The translations under genes were made by a program, and so were the position numbers. Below are positions 1-8,515 of a stretch of DNA of 64,000 nt, piece after piece. Source of the stretch: Hyphomicrobiales bacterium (GTDB lineage: Bacteria; Pseudomonadota; Alphaproteobacteria; Rhizobiales; Rhizobiaceae); the NCBI GenBank assembly GCA_900469625.1, contig UBXV01000004.1, positions 25,755 to 89,754 on the forward strand, in the 5' to 3' direction. Position 1 is the stretch's first letter; each line of letters starts with the position of its first letter. The notes under the pieces were generated by a model. It searched no databases. It was given only the letters and a program-made list of their open reading frames with translations, and was not told the DNA's origin.

Positions 1-986
1 GAGACATCCTCGTTGAAATAGATCCGTGCCGCCGCCGGCATTCCCGTCGCGCCAGACCCGAGGTAAACGGAATTCAGGTATCTCGTCAGGATCTCGCGTT
101 TACCCAGCTTCCATTCGAGCCAGAATGCGATGACCAATTCCTGCAGTTTTCGCTTCAGCGTCCGGTTGCTTTCAAGATACTGCACCTTGATCAACTGTTG
201 GGTAATCGTGCTGCCGCCCTGAACGACTGACCCTGCCTGGAGGTTTCTCAGGACAGCCCGCATGATCCCTTTTACATCTACCCCGTAGTGATCCATGAAC
301 CGCCGATCCTCGATTGAAAGAACGGCATTGACTAGATGTGCAGGGAACTCCTCGTACCGGGCGTAGGGACCCTGGAAGGGTCCTTGTCTAACGATCGGTT
401 CACCGTCGGTGGCTTCAAGGACCACAACAGGTTTCAAGGATCCAGCGGCGATTTCCGTCCATGGGACGTCCTTCAATGCCCACACCAGCGTTCCGGTCAC
501 CAGGATCAAGAGGCTTGCCAGCATCGCCAAGATGCCGCGTTTCAAAGACCATGGCCGTATGGGATGGAGCCACGAAGGTTTGGTGAAAATTTCGAATGAT
601 GCGAATAGTTTCCTGCCAAGGAAGCCCACACCGGACGCCGCTTTCAGCATCAGATCGTTCGGAACCAGACGGCCCGCACCGCGCGCGCCTGATTTGAGTG
701 TATTGATCAGCTCAGACGACGCGGCCGGGGAACGTTGTGCTAAGGTGCCGATGTCGCGGCGAAAAGCAGCTGCAAGAGTGAGAAAAGCGAGCTTGCTTTC
801 TGTGAAGGCAGGCTGGGGCGGCGCAATGTCTTGCTGATCGCCCTGTGGTGGCGAAGAATTGGCTTCCCCAGTATCGGAACTGATTTCCGGATCTCTAGGA
901 TCTCGCAAGGATTCCGGCTCGGCGTGCTTTGCAGAAGCGGCATTTTCGCCATTGGTGAGGTTTGAGCGATCTGTGAAGTGGGACAT
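1..986 (-). CDS. Penicillin-binding protein, glycosyltransferase family 51 (partial)
   Basis: The reading frame stays open to the left edge, so only the N-terminal about 328 residues are visible. It begins with about 160 hydrophilic residues, then one membrane anchor near residues 150-172, then the start of a peptidoglycan glycosyltransferase domain. Three GT51 motifs are readable: EDRRFMDH with the expected catalytic Glu at about residue 226, GGSTITQQ, and RKLQELVIAFWLE. These enzymes polymerise lipid II in the periplasm; a transpeptidase domain, if present, lies outside the window. The long cytoplasmic N-terminus is unusual compared with housekeeping PBP1a. The start ATG at 986 is the best in-frame choice, but no strong ribosome site was seen. 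Confidence 0.88.
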   Translation of the reverse strand, partial: MSHFTDRSNLTNGENAASAKHAEPESLRDPRDPEISSDTGEANSSPPQGDQQDIAPPQPAFTESKLAFLTLAAAFRRDIGTLAQRSPAASSELINTLKSGARGAGRLVPNDLMLKAASGVGFLGRKLFASFEIFTKPSWLHPIRPWSLKRGILAMLASLLILVTGTLVWALKDVPWTEIAAGSLKPVVVLEATDGEPIVRQGPFQGPYARYEEFPAHLVNAVLSIEDRRFMDHYGVDVKGIMRAVLRNLQAGSVVQGGSTITQQLIKVQYLESNRTLKRKLQELVIAFWLEWKLGKREILTRYLNSVYLGSGATGMPAAARIYFNEDV

Positions 987-1248
987 TTCCTGCCGGCGCT
1001 GTTGTTCCTTCTGAAATTAGTGCGGGAAGAGGCAGAAGAAAGGGCTTCAGCATAGCAAGCGCCCACGCTGGAAAACGGCAGTTTCCTGTCAGTCGTCCGC
1101 CGCCCTTGTCTTTCCTCTCGCGACGGGCCGCCTTAGCATGGCGTTCCGCGGATGGTTCGGAGCCACGAGCCGTGCGCGAGATAGACGATAATCCGGCAAC
1201 GTCGTAAACTGTGGATCCACCGAAACGAAGTCTGTTCGGGAGCGAACC

Positions 1249-2055
1249 ATGCCTATCTTCATGGACCGACATGATCTCGCTGGGGTTTCCGCCGCGGATG
1301 TCGCAGAGGCACATCTCAAAGATCTCAGCATACAGGACCAATATGGCGTCAAGTTCCTGACGTACTGGTTCGACCACCGTCGCGGAACGACGTTCTGCCT
1401 CATAGACGCACCCGACGCCGAAACCGCCCAATGCGTTCATCGTGAGGCGCACGGGTTTGTTGCCGGGGAAGTCGTGGAGGTAGCGCTATCGGCTGTGGAG
1501 GCATTTCTTGGTCGAATACAGGATCCGGAAGGGGCGGGGTCGATCGCCAAAGACATGGACGCAGGTCAGCGGGCGATCCTTTTCACGGACATTGTCGGGT
1601 CTACCGAAATGACCGCGCGTCTTGGCGATCGCATGGCCACCGAACTTATCCGGGCCCACGACGCTCTGGTGCGCGGGTGCCTGGGACGTTTATCCGGCCG
1701 CGAAGTCAAGCACACAGGTGACGGCATCATGGCCGCGTTTTCGTCCACGGAATCTGCCGTGGATTGCGCCATTGACATCCAGCGCGAATTCAGTCGCTAC
1801 AACACAGGCAATGCCGAGCCAATTCACATTCGTATCGGTCTTGATTGTGGCGAACCGGTTGAGGACAGTAATGACCTCTTCGGCACAACGGTGCAGTTGG
1901 CAGCACGGCTCTGCGCCGCCGCCCATGGCGATCAAATCTTGATATCTGAGAATGTTTATCAGGAGTACAGCAAGGCAGATGTTTTCACGCATGGCGGACG
2001 CCACCGATTGAAGGGATTTGCAAGACCTATGCTGGCCTATCGGTGCGAATGGTGA
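1249..2055 (+). CDS. DUF4242 domain fused to class III nucleotidyl cyclase
   Basis: A 268-residue protein. Residues 1-90 resemble DUF4242 (small ferredoxin-like nickel-binding proteins). Residues about 105-268 form a class III adenylate/guanylate cyclase catalytic domain. Visible cyclase motifs are FTDIVGST and TGDGIMAAF, carrying the two metal-binding Asp residues, and a Lys just before TGDG in the usual adenine-recognition position. The transition-state Asn is replaced by Gln in TVQLAARL, while the Arg is kept. There is no membrane segment, so a soluble enzyme sensing a metal or small ligand through the N-domain is inferred. The ATG follows GGGAGCGAACC. The gene stands alone. Confidence 0.85.
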   Translation: MPIFMDRHDLAGVSAADVAEAHLKDLSIQDQYGVKFLTYWFDHRRGTTFCLIDAPDAETAQCVHREAHGFVAGEVVEVALSAVEAFLGRIQDPEGAGSIAKDMDAGQRAILFTDIVGSTEMTARLGDRMATELIRAHDALVRGCLGRLSGREVKHTGDGIMAAFSSTESAVDCAIDIQREFSRYNTGNAEPIHIRIGLDCGEPVEDSNDLFGTTVQLAARLCAAAHGDQILISENVYQEYSKADVFTHGGRHRLKGFARPMLAYRCEW

Positions 2056-2534
2056 AGCTAGAGATCGCTCCACGTCACTGCAGATATGCAGATGTTTGGG
2101 CCCGATCTTCCTCCCGACGACCGCCAAGCCGGCTTTCACCTCGTAGAGGGCCAGCCCCTGCGCTCGGCCACCGTTGAACAGGTCGCTTCGATACGGATGG
2201 GTGTCACCGCCAATGCTCGACGGTCATGGTTACGATTTCCGCATGGCAGGCAGTGCGAAAAGGAAGCTGTGACCCAGCATGTCACCCATGCTCACGGCTA
2301 GGTCGCGGCAAACTTCGTATTGTCGAAAGGTGTTAAAAGGTTGGCCCCGTCGGGGGCTCGATGTTGGTGTTTCGCTGTATGGAAATCGCCATTGCGGCTC
2401 TCCTCCCTGGGGCGAAAGCGCGTAGGATCTTCCAGTCAATGGGGCCCGTCTCGATGCCCACAGATAGTCTATTGTGCGCTAATGTGAGAGAGAGAAGCGA
2501 GTCCAACCGATGCGGCTAAAATCGTACCACCCTT
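2056..2534. other. Gene-free stretch
   Basis: About 480 bases with only short frames lacking ribosome sites or family resemblance. No repeat, hairpin or promoter could be supported. Confidence 0.5.
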
Positions 2535-2797
2535 TCAAAGCGTGGGGCGCTGATTTCCCGGAGCTCCAAGCTTTGCACTCGCGCAGAACCAGCGGCCGCA
2601 TTCCATGAGCAAAACCTCGTCGAGGTTTCCGCCTCGCAACTCGTCCATAAGGACCTTTGCAAGGCGGCTTGCTCTGGCATCCCGACGCGAAAGTCGGTTT
2701 TCGGGTTTTCGTAGCAAATTCTATCGAAGATCTTTTGCAGCCGAACGATGTCTTCAGGCCCCACATCGAACCCCGACCTGTCGAATTTCGTTGCCAT
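2535..2797 (-). pseudogene. Frameshifted small gene of unknown family
   Basis: A well-placed start (GAGGAGACCC then ATG at 2797) opens a frame reading MATKFDRSGFDVGPEDIVRL then a helix ending in FDRICYEN. After about residue 33 that frame loses sense, while the neighbouring frame continues with RLAKVLMDELRGGNLDEV, the kind of helical ending expected of a small rhizobial protein. A single-base loss near 2690-2705 would join them. The family is not recognised by name. A sequencing error is possible instead of a real mutation. Confidence 0.5.
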
Positions 2798-2872
2798 GGG
2801 TCTCCTCACCGCCATGTATTCGTTCACGCGAGGAAGATAGCGTGGAAGTTTCCTCATTCCATCGCTGGAAAC

Positions 2873-3049
2873 TCACTCCATCTCGGCGCCGAAAAATTGG
2901 GGATCGTCCAGAATGTATTCGAATACGTCCCCATACTCCAAATCTAATCGTTCATGGATCAGCGTCCAGTGTGCACCGTCAGGGAGGTCCAGCATTTCGA
3001 CGTCGTTCATCACGTCGCGTACTTCCTCTTTGGTCGGTCGGGGTGTCAT
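2873..3049 (-). CDS. 58-residue acidic protein coupled to Ku
   Basis: A short frame whose ATG overlaps the Ku stop codon as ATGA (3046-3049), the usual arrangement for translational coupling. The product is strongly acidic (starts MTPRPTKEEVRDVMNDVEML, ends FFGAEME) and has no membrane segment or cysteine. It is the third gene of the Ku operon. The function is unknown; an accessory role in end joining is only inferred from coupling. The second Ku dyad at 41.6-43.3 kb lacks an equivalent. Confidence 0.65.
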   Translation of the reverse strand: MTPRPTKEEVRDVMNDVEMLDLPDGAHWTLIHERLDLEYGDVFEYILDDPQFFGAEME

Positions 3050-3852
3050 TTTGCCTTGCCTCCCATGTTTCGCTTTTCGCGATCCAAGCTATCTCGCAGC
3101 GCTGCCATGATATCGACGACGTTGTCCTTCGCCATCGGTTCGATCTTGCGCTTGCCCGTGGACTTCAGCGTCTTCATCTTCCCGGCGATCATTTCGAGCA
3201 TGCGATCCTGAATGGGATCGGTGATTGGCGCCCATTTCTTGGTCTGGGCTGTGATCAGCTGTTTCATGAGGGGTGCAAGGCCTCCCTCTGGTTTCGCCTT
3301 GATATGGGAAAAGTACTCTTGCTCCGGCCGCACTTCGTCGCCATATCGCAACGTCCAGAGCACGATGCCTTCGCCGCGTGGCTCAAGCATGACCGCACGC
3401 TCACGCTGGCCAAGAACAAGGCGGGATATTCCGACGACCTTCTCTGCGCGCATCGCGTCACGGATAACGGCGAAGGCGTCCTCGCCAACCTTGTCGTTTG
3501 GCACGAGGTAGTGCGGCTTTTCCAGCCAGATCCATTCGATGGAGTTGCGCGGCGTGAACATATCAATCTCGATGGTCCGGACGCTTTCGAGCGCGACGGC
3601 GTCCAGTTCCTCCTCCTCGAGGATGATGTAATCGCCTTCGCCCCGCTCGTATCCTTTGACCTGATCGTCCGGGGCGACCTCCTTGCCGGTGACTTTGTCG
3701 ACGTAGCGAGAGGCAACCCGATTGCCGGTGGTCCGGTTCATCGTATGGAACCGCAGCTTTTCCTCGTCGCCAGTGGCGGGCGACATCGCGACCGGGCAAT
3801 TGACCAGCGACAGCTTCAGATAGCCTTTCCAGTAGGGCTTGACGGCGGCCAT
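3046..3852 (-). CDS. ku: Ku homolog, group B (non-homologous end joining)
   Basis: A 268-residue bacterial Ku core domain protein. Ku encircles double-strand DNA ends and recruits LigD. It opens with WKGYLKLSLVNCPV, the typical first strand of the Ku beta-barrel, and carries the conserved DQVKGYERGEGDYI and EPRGEGIVLWTLRYGDEVR segments. The basic C-terminal tail ends GGKAK. It is very similar to the protein at 41567-42373 and differs in type from its upstream neighbour, so the operon encodes two different Ku subunits. Three bases separate it from the upstream Ku gene. Confidence 0.95.
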   Translation of the reverse strand: MAAVKPYWKGYLKLSLVNCPVAMSPATGDEEKLRFHTMNRTTGNRVASRYVDKVTGKEVAPDDQVKGYERGEGDYIILEEEELDAVALESVRTIEIDMFTPRNSIEWIWLEKPHYLVPNDKVGEDAFAVIRDAMRAEKVVGISRLVLGQRERAVMLEPRGEGIVLWTLRYGDEVRPEQEYFSHIKAKPEGGLAPLMKQLITAQTKKWAPITDPIQDRMLEMIAGKMKTLKSTGKRKIEPMAKDNVVDIMAALRDSLDREKRNMGGKAK

Positions 3853-3855
3853 CGC

Positions 3856-4716
3856 TTAGCTCGCCTTCTTGCGCGCGGCCGGACGCGCCGCGGGAGCGGA
3901 GCGAGCCGCTGCTGCGGCGGAGCGTGGTTTGGACGCCCGCGCCGACCCGAAGCCGGCGCTCATGCGCAGCGCTTCCATGAGGTTGGTCGAGGGCTCGACC
4001 TTGGCCTGTTTCTTCACCTTGATCGTTCGGCCCTCCATCTTGGCTTTCACGAGCTCGGCGAGTGCGGCATCGTAGCGATCGTCGAACGTCTTCGGATCGA
4101 AGAGGCTCGTCTTGCTCTTGACGATGTGCTTGGCGATATCGAGCATTTCGCCTTCGATCTTGAGCTTCGGGATATCGGAGAATGCCTCCTCCACGGAACG
4201 GACCTGATAGTCAAAGTTGAGTGTCGTCGCGATCAGCCCGTTCCCATGAGCGCGGATCAGGATGCTTCGCAGCCGACGGAAGAGAACGGCCTGGGCGAGA
4301 GCGCCAACATTGGATTCACGCATCGCATCGCGGATCAGCACGTAGGTTTCTTCGCCCAATCGATCGGGCAAGAGGTAGTAAGGTTTGTCGAAATAGAGGT
4401 CGTCGATTTCGGAGAACGGGACGTACGACTGGATACGCATCGTCTTGTCGCTTTGGGGCACGGCGGCGGCGAGTTCATCTGGCTCAAACAACACGTAGCG
4501 TCCGTCGTCGACCTCGTAGCCCTTGACCTGATCCTCGCGCTCGACGACCTTCCACGTGTCGATGTCGACATACTCTCGCTTCACGCGATTGCCGGTTTTT
4601 CTGTTCAGCGTGTTGAAGCTGACGCGCTCAGAAGTCGACGCGGCGCTATGCAGCGCGACCGGGCAACTGATCTCGGCAAACTTTAGAAAACCCTTCCAAA
4701 GAGCGCGTCCAGCCAT
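3856..4716 (-). CDS. ku: Ku homolog, group A (non-homologous end joining)
   Basis: A 286-residue Ku core protein with WKGFLKFAEISCPVAL at the start, EDQVKGYEVDDGRYV, and FDKPYYLLPDRLGEE in the bridge region. The C-terminal 45 residues are a low-complexity Ala/Arg/Lys tail resembling the DNA-binding extensions of some actinobacterial Ku proteins. It is the first gene of the Ku-Ku-58-residue operon. The start ATG at 4716 follows GGGAGGAAG, and a stress-sigma promoter lies 27 bases upstream. Its close relative is the group A Ku at 42389-43288. Pairing of A and B subunits in a heterodimer is an inference. Confidence 0.95.
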   Translation of the reverse strand: MAGRALWKGFLKFAEISCPVALHSAASTSERVSFNTLNRKTGNRVKREYVDIDTWKVVEREDQVKGYEVDDGRYVLFEPDELAAAVPQSDKTMRIQSYVPFSEIDDLYFDKPYYLLPDRLGEETYVLIRDAMRESNVGALAQAVLFRRLRSILIRAHGNGLIATTLNFDYQVRSVEEAFSDIPKLKIEGEMLDIAKHIVKSKTSLFDPKTFDDRYDAALAELVKAKMEGRTIKVKKQAKVEPSTNLMEALRMSAGFGSARASKPRSAAAAARSAPAARPAARKKAS

Positions 4717-4742
4717 GTCTTCCTCCCGGTAAACCCGGATTC

Positions 4743-4767
4743 AACGGAACGAGATTACGTTTGTTCC
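4743..4767 (-). promoter_or_regulatory. EcfG-type general stress promoter for the first Ku operon
   Basis: Read on the minus strand this is GGAAC, 16 bases, CGTT, an exact match to the alphaproteobacterial EcfG/RpoE2 consensus. Transcription would begin about 20 bases before the Ku start codon. Confidence 0.75.
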
Positions 4768-4817
4768 TCCGAATTCGCGAATCAATTGTGGCGCTTGATG
4801 GGTTGTCGATAGTAAAG

Positions 4818-4842
4818 TGAACCTATCCACGGTTATTGCGTT
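4818..4842 (+). promoter_or_regulatory. EcfG-like promoter, divergent from the Ku promoter
   Basis: TGAAC, 16 bases, CGTT: one mismatch in the -35 element. It would give a leader of about 38 bases before the GTG start at 4887. It is back to back with the Ku promoter. Confidence 0.5.
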
Positions 4843-4886
4843 AGGGGATTGTGTTGCACCGAGCCCAGCCTGAGGAGGGCGGCGCC

Positions 4887-5216
4887 GTGAATACGAAGCT
4901 CCATATCGACGGGTCGTTCCAAGCCATGCATCTAGCCTTGGACGAAGCAAGCCGGGCGTTCGAGAGTGGCGGCGCTGACCGGCATAGAGACGCTTTGCAG
5001 CGGCTCGGTCGTGCGGTCATGGACTCGCTGGCAGAGATCATTGAGACCGATGGGGGCACGGATGGTTACCTCTATGACGCCGAAGGCATCAGCCAGGATA
5101 TCGAGGCTTGTTACCAAAAGCTGATCGAGGCTGAAGACGCGGCGGAGCCCGATAGTGCTCCTCGGCAGTCCAGCCACGGCACCATGAGCTTCCGGCAGCA
5201 GGGGGTCGGTCGATGA
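4887..5216 (+). CDS. Hypothetical helical protein
   Basis: A 109-residue, mostly helical, acidic protein of unrecognised family. A longer frame begins at ATG 4851, but GTG 4887 is preferred because GAGGAGG lies 8 bases before it and because a promoter predicts transcription starting near 4849. No signal peptide or membrane segment is seen. Its stop overlaps the next gene as ATGA, so the two are probably made together and induced by stress together with the divergent Ku operon. Confidence 0.65.
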   Translation: MNTKLHIDGSFQAMHLALDEASRAFESGGADRHRDALQRLGRAVMDSLAEIIETDGGTDGYLYDAEGISQDIEACYQKLIEAEDAAEPDSAPRQSSHGTMSFRQQGVGR

Positions 5217-5467
5217 TCACCGGATCCGATCTGCTGCAGATTTCCCTTGCGCGGGTGAACATCGATCGGTCGGACCTCGAAGCTGCCGGCGTGATTGATC
5301 CTGGTCATGAGGGCGACAAGGCCTGGTCGAACTTTGGGCGAGATATGGACACCTTCATCTTGAAGCTGCCTGAAGGGCGACGGGCGGCGCTGGCCGCAAT
5401 GATCAGCGCGCGAGGGCAAGGAAAGACCCCGGTGGCCAACAGGCTCGAGCACCTGTTCCTACGATAG
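5213..5467 (+). CDS. Hypothetical protein, coupled to upstream gene
   Basis: An 84-residue protein (starts MITGSDLLQISLARVNIDRS) of unrecognised family. The ATGA overlap with the preceding gene shows translational coupling. The middle contains a Trp-Ser-Asn-Phe-Gly segment followed by an amphipathic helix with LPEGRRAALAAMI. There is no cysteine or membrane segment. Confidence 0.6.
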   Translation: MITGSDLLQISLARVNIDRSDLEAAGVIDPGHEGDKAWSNFGRDMDTFILKLPEGRRAALAAMISARGQGKTPVANRLEHLFLR

Positions 5468-5546
5468 GGATCCCATCCCTCGCCCGGCGTTCCAGGCGTA
5501 AGGCCGCCGCTCTCGGATAGCGCTTTTTCGAACTCCGGACTCTATC

Positions 5547-6278
5547 TCATTGTGCCGTGGCCCCAAGGTTTTGCTTCAAAAGCCAATCCCACAGTTCCGG
5601 ATCGTTTAAGGCGGCCCCCTCAACGCCTGCGTGATCCACGCCCTCAAGGACGGTCAAGCGAGCATTTCGTTTCAAGCCGACGAGGCGTTCATAGAGGACG
5701 ATTGAATCCGACAATGGGATCACGTTGTCGTTGGTACCATGGAAGACCCAGAACGCTGCTTTTTCGTTTGTCCTACTCAGGTAGTGGCGGTTACCGCCAC
5801 CAGCAATCGGGACGACGGCGGCGAATTTATCGGGGAACTGCTCTGCCATGGCCCAAGCACCGAAACCGCCGCGGCTGTATCCCACGACATAAACGCGTGT
5901 GCGATCGACCCGGTACTTCGATATGACGTCTTCAAGCGCAGCCTCTACTTTCTCGATCGGATAAAGCAGTTCGTCACTCGGATTCTGGGGCGAAAAGACC
6001 AGAAACGGGAATGCCTTTCCATTCTCAATCAGTTTTGGAAGGCCGCTCGACCGGACTTTGGCGATATCGGTTCCGCCCTGATCGCCACCGTGTAGCCAGA
6101 CAACGAGCGGATAGGTTTTGCTCGACGAGGAATAGTCATCTGGCACGTACATCAGGTAATCGAGATCACTCTCTATTTTGGAGCTCGATTTCGCCGCCAA
6201 TTGTTCGGCGCGCGCCATGCCCAAACTGGAAATTCCCAATACGGCCGCTAACACCAGTGCCATGATTTCCCGTGTCAT
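5547..6278 (-). CDS. Secreted alpha/beta hydrolase (esterase, PHB-depolymerase/feruloyl-esterase-like)
   Basis: A 243-residue protein beginning with a signal peptide (MTREIMALVLAAVLGISSLG then MARA). The oxyanion segment is WLHGGDQGG. The nucleophile elbow is GYSRGGFGAW, the acid probably the Asp in GTNDNVIP, and the His in GVDHAGVEG. It probably hydrolyses ester bonds of a polymer or conjugate in the periplasm or outside the cell; the substrate is not known. The frame can be extended to 6467, but ATG 6278 has GGAGG five to six bases upstream and gives a proper signal peptide. Confidence 0.82.
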   Translation of the reverse strand: MTREIMALVLAAVLGISSLGMARAEQLAAKSSSKIESDLDYLMYVPDDYSSSSKTYPLVVWLHGGDQGGTDIAKVRSSGLPKLIENGKAFPFLVFSPQNPSDELLYPIEKVEAALEDVISKYRVDRTRVYVVGYSRGGFGAWAMAEQFPDKFAAVVPIAGGGNRHYLSRTNEKAAFWVFHGTNDNVIPLSDSIVLYERLVGLKRNARLTVLEGVDHAGVEGAALNDPELWDWLLKQNLGATAQ

Positions 6279-6578
6279 TCGATGACCTCCGCCTGACGTT
6301 CGTTGTCCAAGGAGATCAAATGGAGCCGAAGGAAGAGAACTCAAGGATTGCGTTGAGTTGCTATCTTCCGGTCTGTCCAAAAATTTATACGGCACGAAAC
6401 CGTCGGGAAGACCGTTGGAACCCGATGAAATGGACTGGTCCTGTCGGCGCCAACCCTTCTCGCACACGGCCCGGATGGCAAAGCCGGTATATCACCCGCT
6501 TCCGTTTGTTCTAATGAGCGAAGGCCGAATGGCCAGGGCATCGACTGCAACAGCTCACCCGATGCACGAGCGCGCCCT
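6279..6578. other. Intergenic region between esterase and histidine kinase
   Basis: About 300 bases between divergent genes. No convincing gene, sigma-consensus promoter or repeat was found. Confidence 0.4.
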
Positions 6579-7823
6579 GTGGCTGACAGGTCGGACATCA
6601 TTCGCTATGATCATTCCGTCTGGGGCAAGGAACCGCACATGCTGCAATCGATATCGGAACAACTTTTCGAGGAAGTATTCATCACGGAAGAGCTTTTTCG
6701 ACGACCGATCGATGGTGCGGATTTCTTGCGTGAAAAAACTGCTCTCCAGGAACTTGCAACCCACATGATCAAGGATCCTGATGGAGTTCTACCGAAGTTC
6801 GTTCAGCTCGCAATGGAGATGACTGGTGGAGTGTCTTCTGGTCTCAGTCTTTATGACGGCCGCTCCACTCCAGGGAGCTTTCACTGGAAGCATCTGTGTG
6901 GAAGTCTCGCGGCATTCGAAGGTGCGACGACGCCACGGAACTACAGCCCATGTGGCATCACGCTTGATCAGGGAGGTCCCGTCCTTACCCGCCATTCCGA
7001 ACGGGCATACTCCTGGATTTCCGACGCCGGGATCGAGATCCCAGAAGTCCTCTTGGTGCCTCTTTACATCGGGACAGATGAGCCGTTGGGAACACTGTGG
7101 ATTGTCTCCGATGAGGAAAGTCACTTTCATGGCGGACACGCGCGTGTTGCAAGCGAGCTTGCGACCTTCGTAGGGATCGCTCTTCACATGCAACGGAGCC
7201 AAAAAGGGTTGCGCATTGCTCTTGAAGCGCAGGAGATCCTAACCAAGGAAATGAACCACAGGGTGAAAAACGTTTTTGCCCTGACTGAAAGTCTGATCCG
7301 GCAAACGCTGAAAAGCTCTGACACCAAGCAGGATATGGCCGTCGCACTTTCAGGTCGAATTGCAGCCCTTTCGCGCGCCCACGACATCGTCCTGCGGAAT
7401 CGAGACTCTTCGGACACAATGGATTTCAAGGAACTCCTAAAGGCAATTGTGGCACCTCACGATAATCCCCCCGACGGCGTACCGACTGCCATCCCGTCAG
7501 GCGGACCGACACTGGAACTCGACGAGCGTCAAGCCACCTCTATTGCCCTTATCTTCAATGAATTGGCCACGAACGCGGCCAAGTACGGTTCTCTCGGCGT
7601 TGCCAGCGGAATCGTGACGATTTCCTGGGCGATCGAAGATGACCGGGTCTCCGTTACCTGGCAGGAACGCGGCGGGCCGCGTACCGAGGTTCCCAGCCGA
7701 AAAGGCTTTGGCAATTTTCTCGTAGAAAGAACGCTAACCAGCATGGGTGGGACACTTGCCTATGATTGGCATGCTGACGGAATGACGGCGGTGATGTCGA
7801 TTCCGAAGAGTGTGTTTCAATAA
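6579..7823 (+). CDS. GAF-domain HWE-family sensor histidine kinase
   Basis: A soluble kinase of up to 414 residues. A GAF-like sensor domain covers residues about 40-205, and the HWE/HisKA_2 dimerisation domain carries MNHRVKN with the phospho-acceptor His at about residue 227. The catalytic ATPase domain has the N-box NELATNAAKYGSLG and a WQERGGP segment. The first start is GTG 6579; ATG 6639 is equally possible and would remove 20 residues. No response regulator is adjacent. HWE kinases often feed PhyR-type regulators of the general stress response, and many apparent targets of that response lie in this window. Confidence 0.85.
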   Translation: MADRSDIIRYDHSVWGKEPHMLQSISEQLFEEVFITEELFRRPIDGADFLREKTALQELATHMIKDPDGVLPKFVQLAMEMTGGVSSGLSLYDGRSTPGSFHWKHLCGSLAAFEGATTPRNYSPCGITLDQGGPVLTRHSERAYSWISDAGIEIPEVLLVPLYIGTDEPLGTLWIVSDEESHFHGGHARVASELATFVGIALHMQRSQKGLRIALEAQEILTKEMNHRVKNVFALTESLIRQTLKSSDTKQDMAVALSGRIAALSRAHDIVLRNRDSSDTMDFKELLKAIVAPHDNPPDGVPTAIPSGGPTLELDERQATSIALIFNELATNAAKYGSLGVASGIVTISWAIEDDRVSVTWQERGGPRTEVPSRKGFGNFLVERTLTSMGGTLAYDWHADGMTAVMSIPKSVFQ

Positions 7824-7947
7824 CGCCGTGCCAGAGGCGACCGGCCTGGTGCAAGTATGCCGACACTCAGCTTGGTGCTGACACTGGCCTGTCCTCGATC
7901 GGTCTAGTGGCTTCGTGTGTAACTGGCTGAAGTCGGGAAAAGCTGAA

Positions 7948-7973
7948 CGCGCTCGCCGGGAGGGGCGAGCGCG
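7948..7973 (-). terminator. Hairpin terminator of the PRC-barrel gene
   Basis: A perfect 10-base-pair GC-rich stem (7948-7957 with 7964-7973) and a 6-base loop, followed on the minus strand by a T-rich run (TTCAGCTTTT). It lies 22 bases after the PRC-barrel stop. Confidence 0.65.
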
Positions 7974-7994
7974 AACGGTGAAACAGATCTCGAT

Positions 7995-8438
7995 CTATTT
8001 CTTCAGCTTGGAGTAGTCGAACTTCGGAGCCTTGGAGAGGTCATCCTTGTTGGTGTCCACATACGCCTTCCAGGTCCCTTCGTCGTTGGCCAGCGCGAAT
8101 GACGCGGGATCGATCACGACATAGCTCTCACCAACCCCCAGGAAACCGCCAACGCTTGCTATGATGCCGATGACCGATTTTCCGTCACCGATGACGACGT
8201 CTGAAATCTCGCCGACGTCTTCGTTCTGCTTATTGTAAATATCGACGCCGACCAGCTGTGAAGCAACGATATCCGTATCCCTGATCTCCACATGTTTCAG
8301 CGGCATTTTCGCAGCCGTTCCCATCGTGATGCCGGGACCAGCCAGCATGGCATCCGCGCCGGAAGCGGCCGGCTCTTGCGCGAAAGCGGCGCTCGAAACG
8401 AGGGCAACGGTAAGAGCGGTGGCGGCGACATATTTCAT
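7995..8438 (-). CDS. Exported PRC-barrel domain protein
   Basis: A 147-residue protein with a clear signal peptide (MKYVAATALTVALVSSAAFA then Q), so probably periplasmic. Residues about 70-130 form a PRC-barrel with the typical NEDVGEISDVVIGDG and VIGIIASVGGFLGVGE strands. Such proteins are abundant, stress-induced rhizobial proteins of unknown biochemical function. The start at 8438 has AGGAGA five bases upstream, and the frame upstream to 8465 is not needed. An exact EcfG-type promoter lies about 50 bases upstream and a hairpin terminator follows, so it is a single-gene unit. Confidence 0.85.
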   Translation of the reverse strand: MKYVAATALTVALVSSAAFAQEPAASGADAMLAGPGITMGTAAKMPLKHVEIRDTDIVASQLVGVDIYNKQNEDVGEISDVVIGDGKSVIGIIASVGGFLGVGESYVVIDPASFALANDEGTWKAYVDTNKDDLSKAPKFDYSKLKK

Positions 8439-8489
8439 GCAAATCTCCTGTTTAATGCTCGCCACGTCGACGATGTCGTGGCGACCCTA

Positions 8490-8515
8490 AACGGAGCCAG
8501 CGCGAAAAAAGTTCC
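8490..8515 (-). promoter_or_regulatory. EcfG-type promoter for the PRC-barrel gene
   Basis: On the minus strand GGAAC, 17 bases, CGTT, an exact consensus match with the alternative spacer. Predicted leader about 45 bases. Confidence 0.75.

Noticed and set aside
895..1452. A 185-residue minus-strand frame
   Set aside because: It overlaps both the PBP N-terminus and the cyclase start, has no ribosome site, and resembles no family.
2605..4686. A 693-residue plus-strand open frame
   Set aside because: It is antisense to both Ku genes, which have clear family motifs, ribosome sites and coupling; the frame is a by-product of GC-rich codon use.
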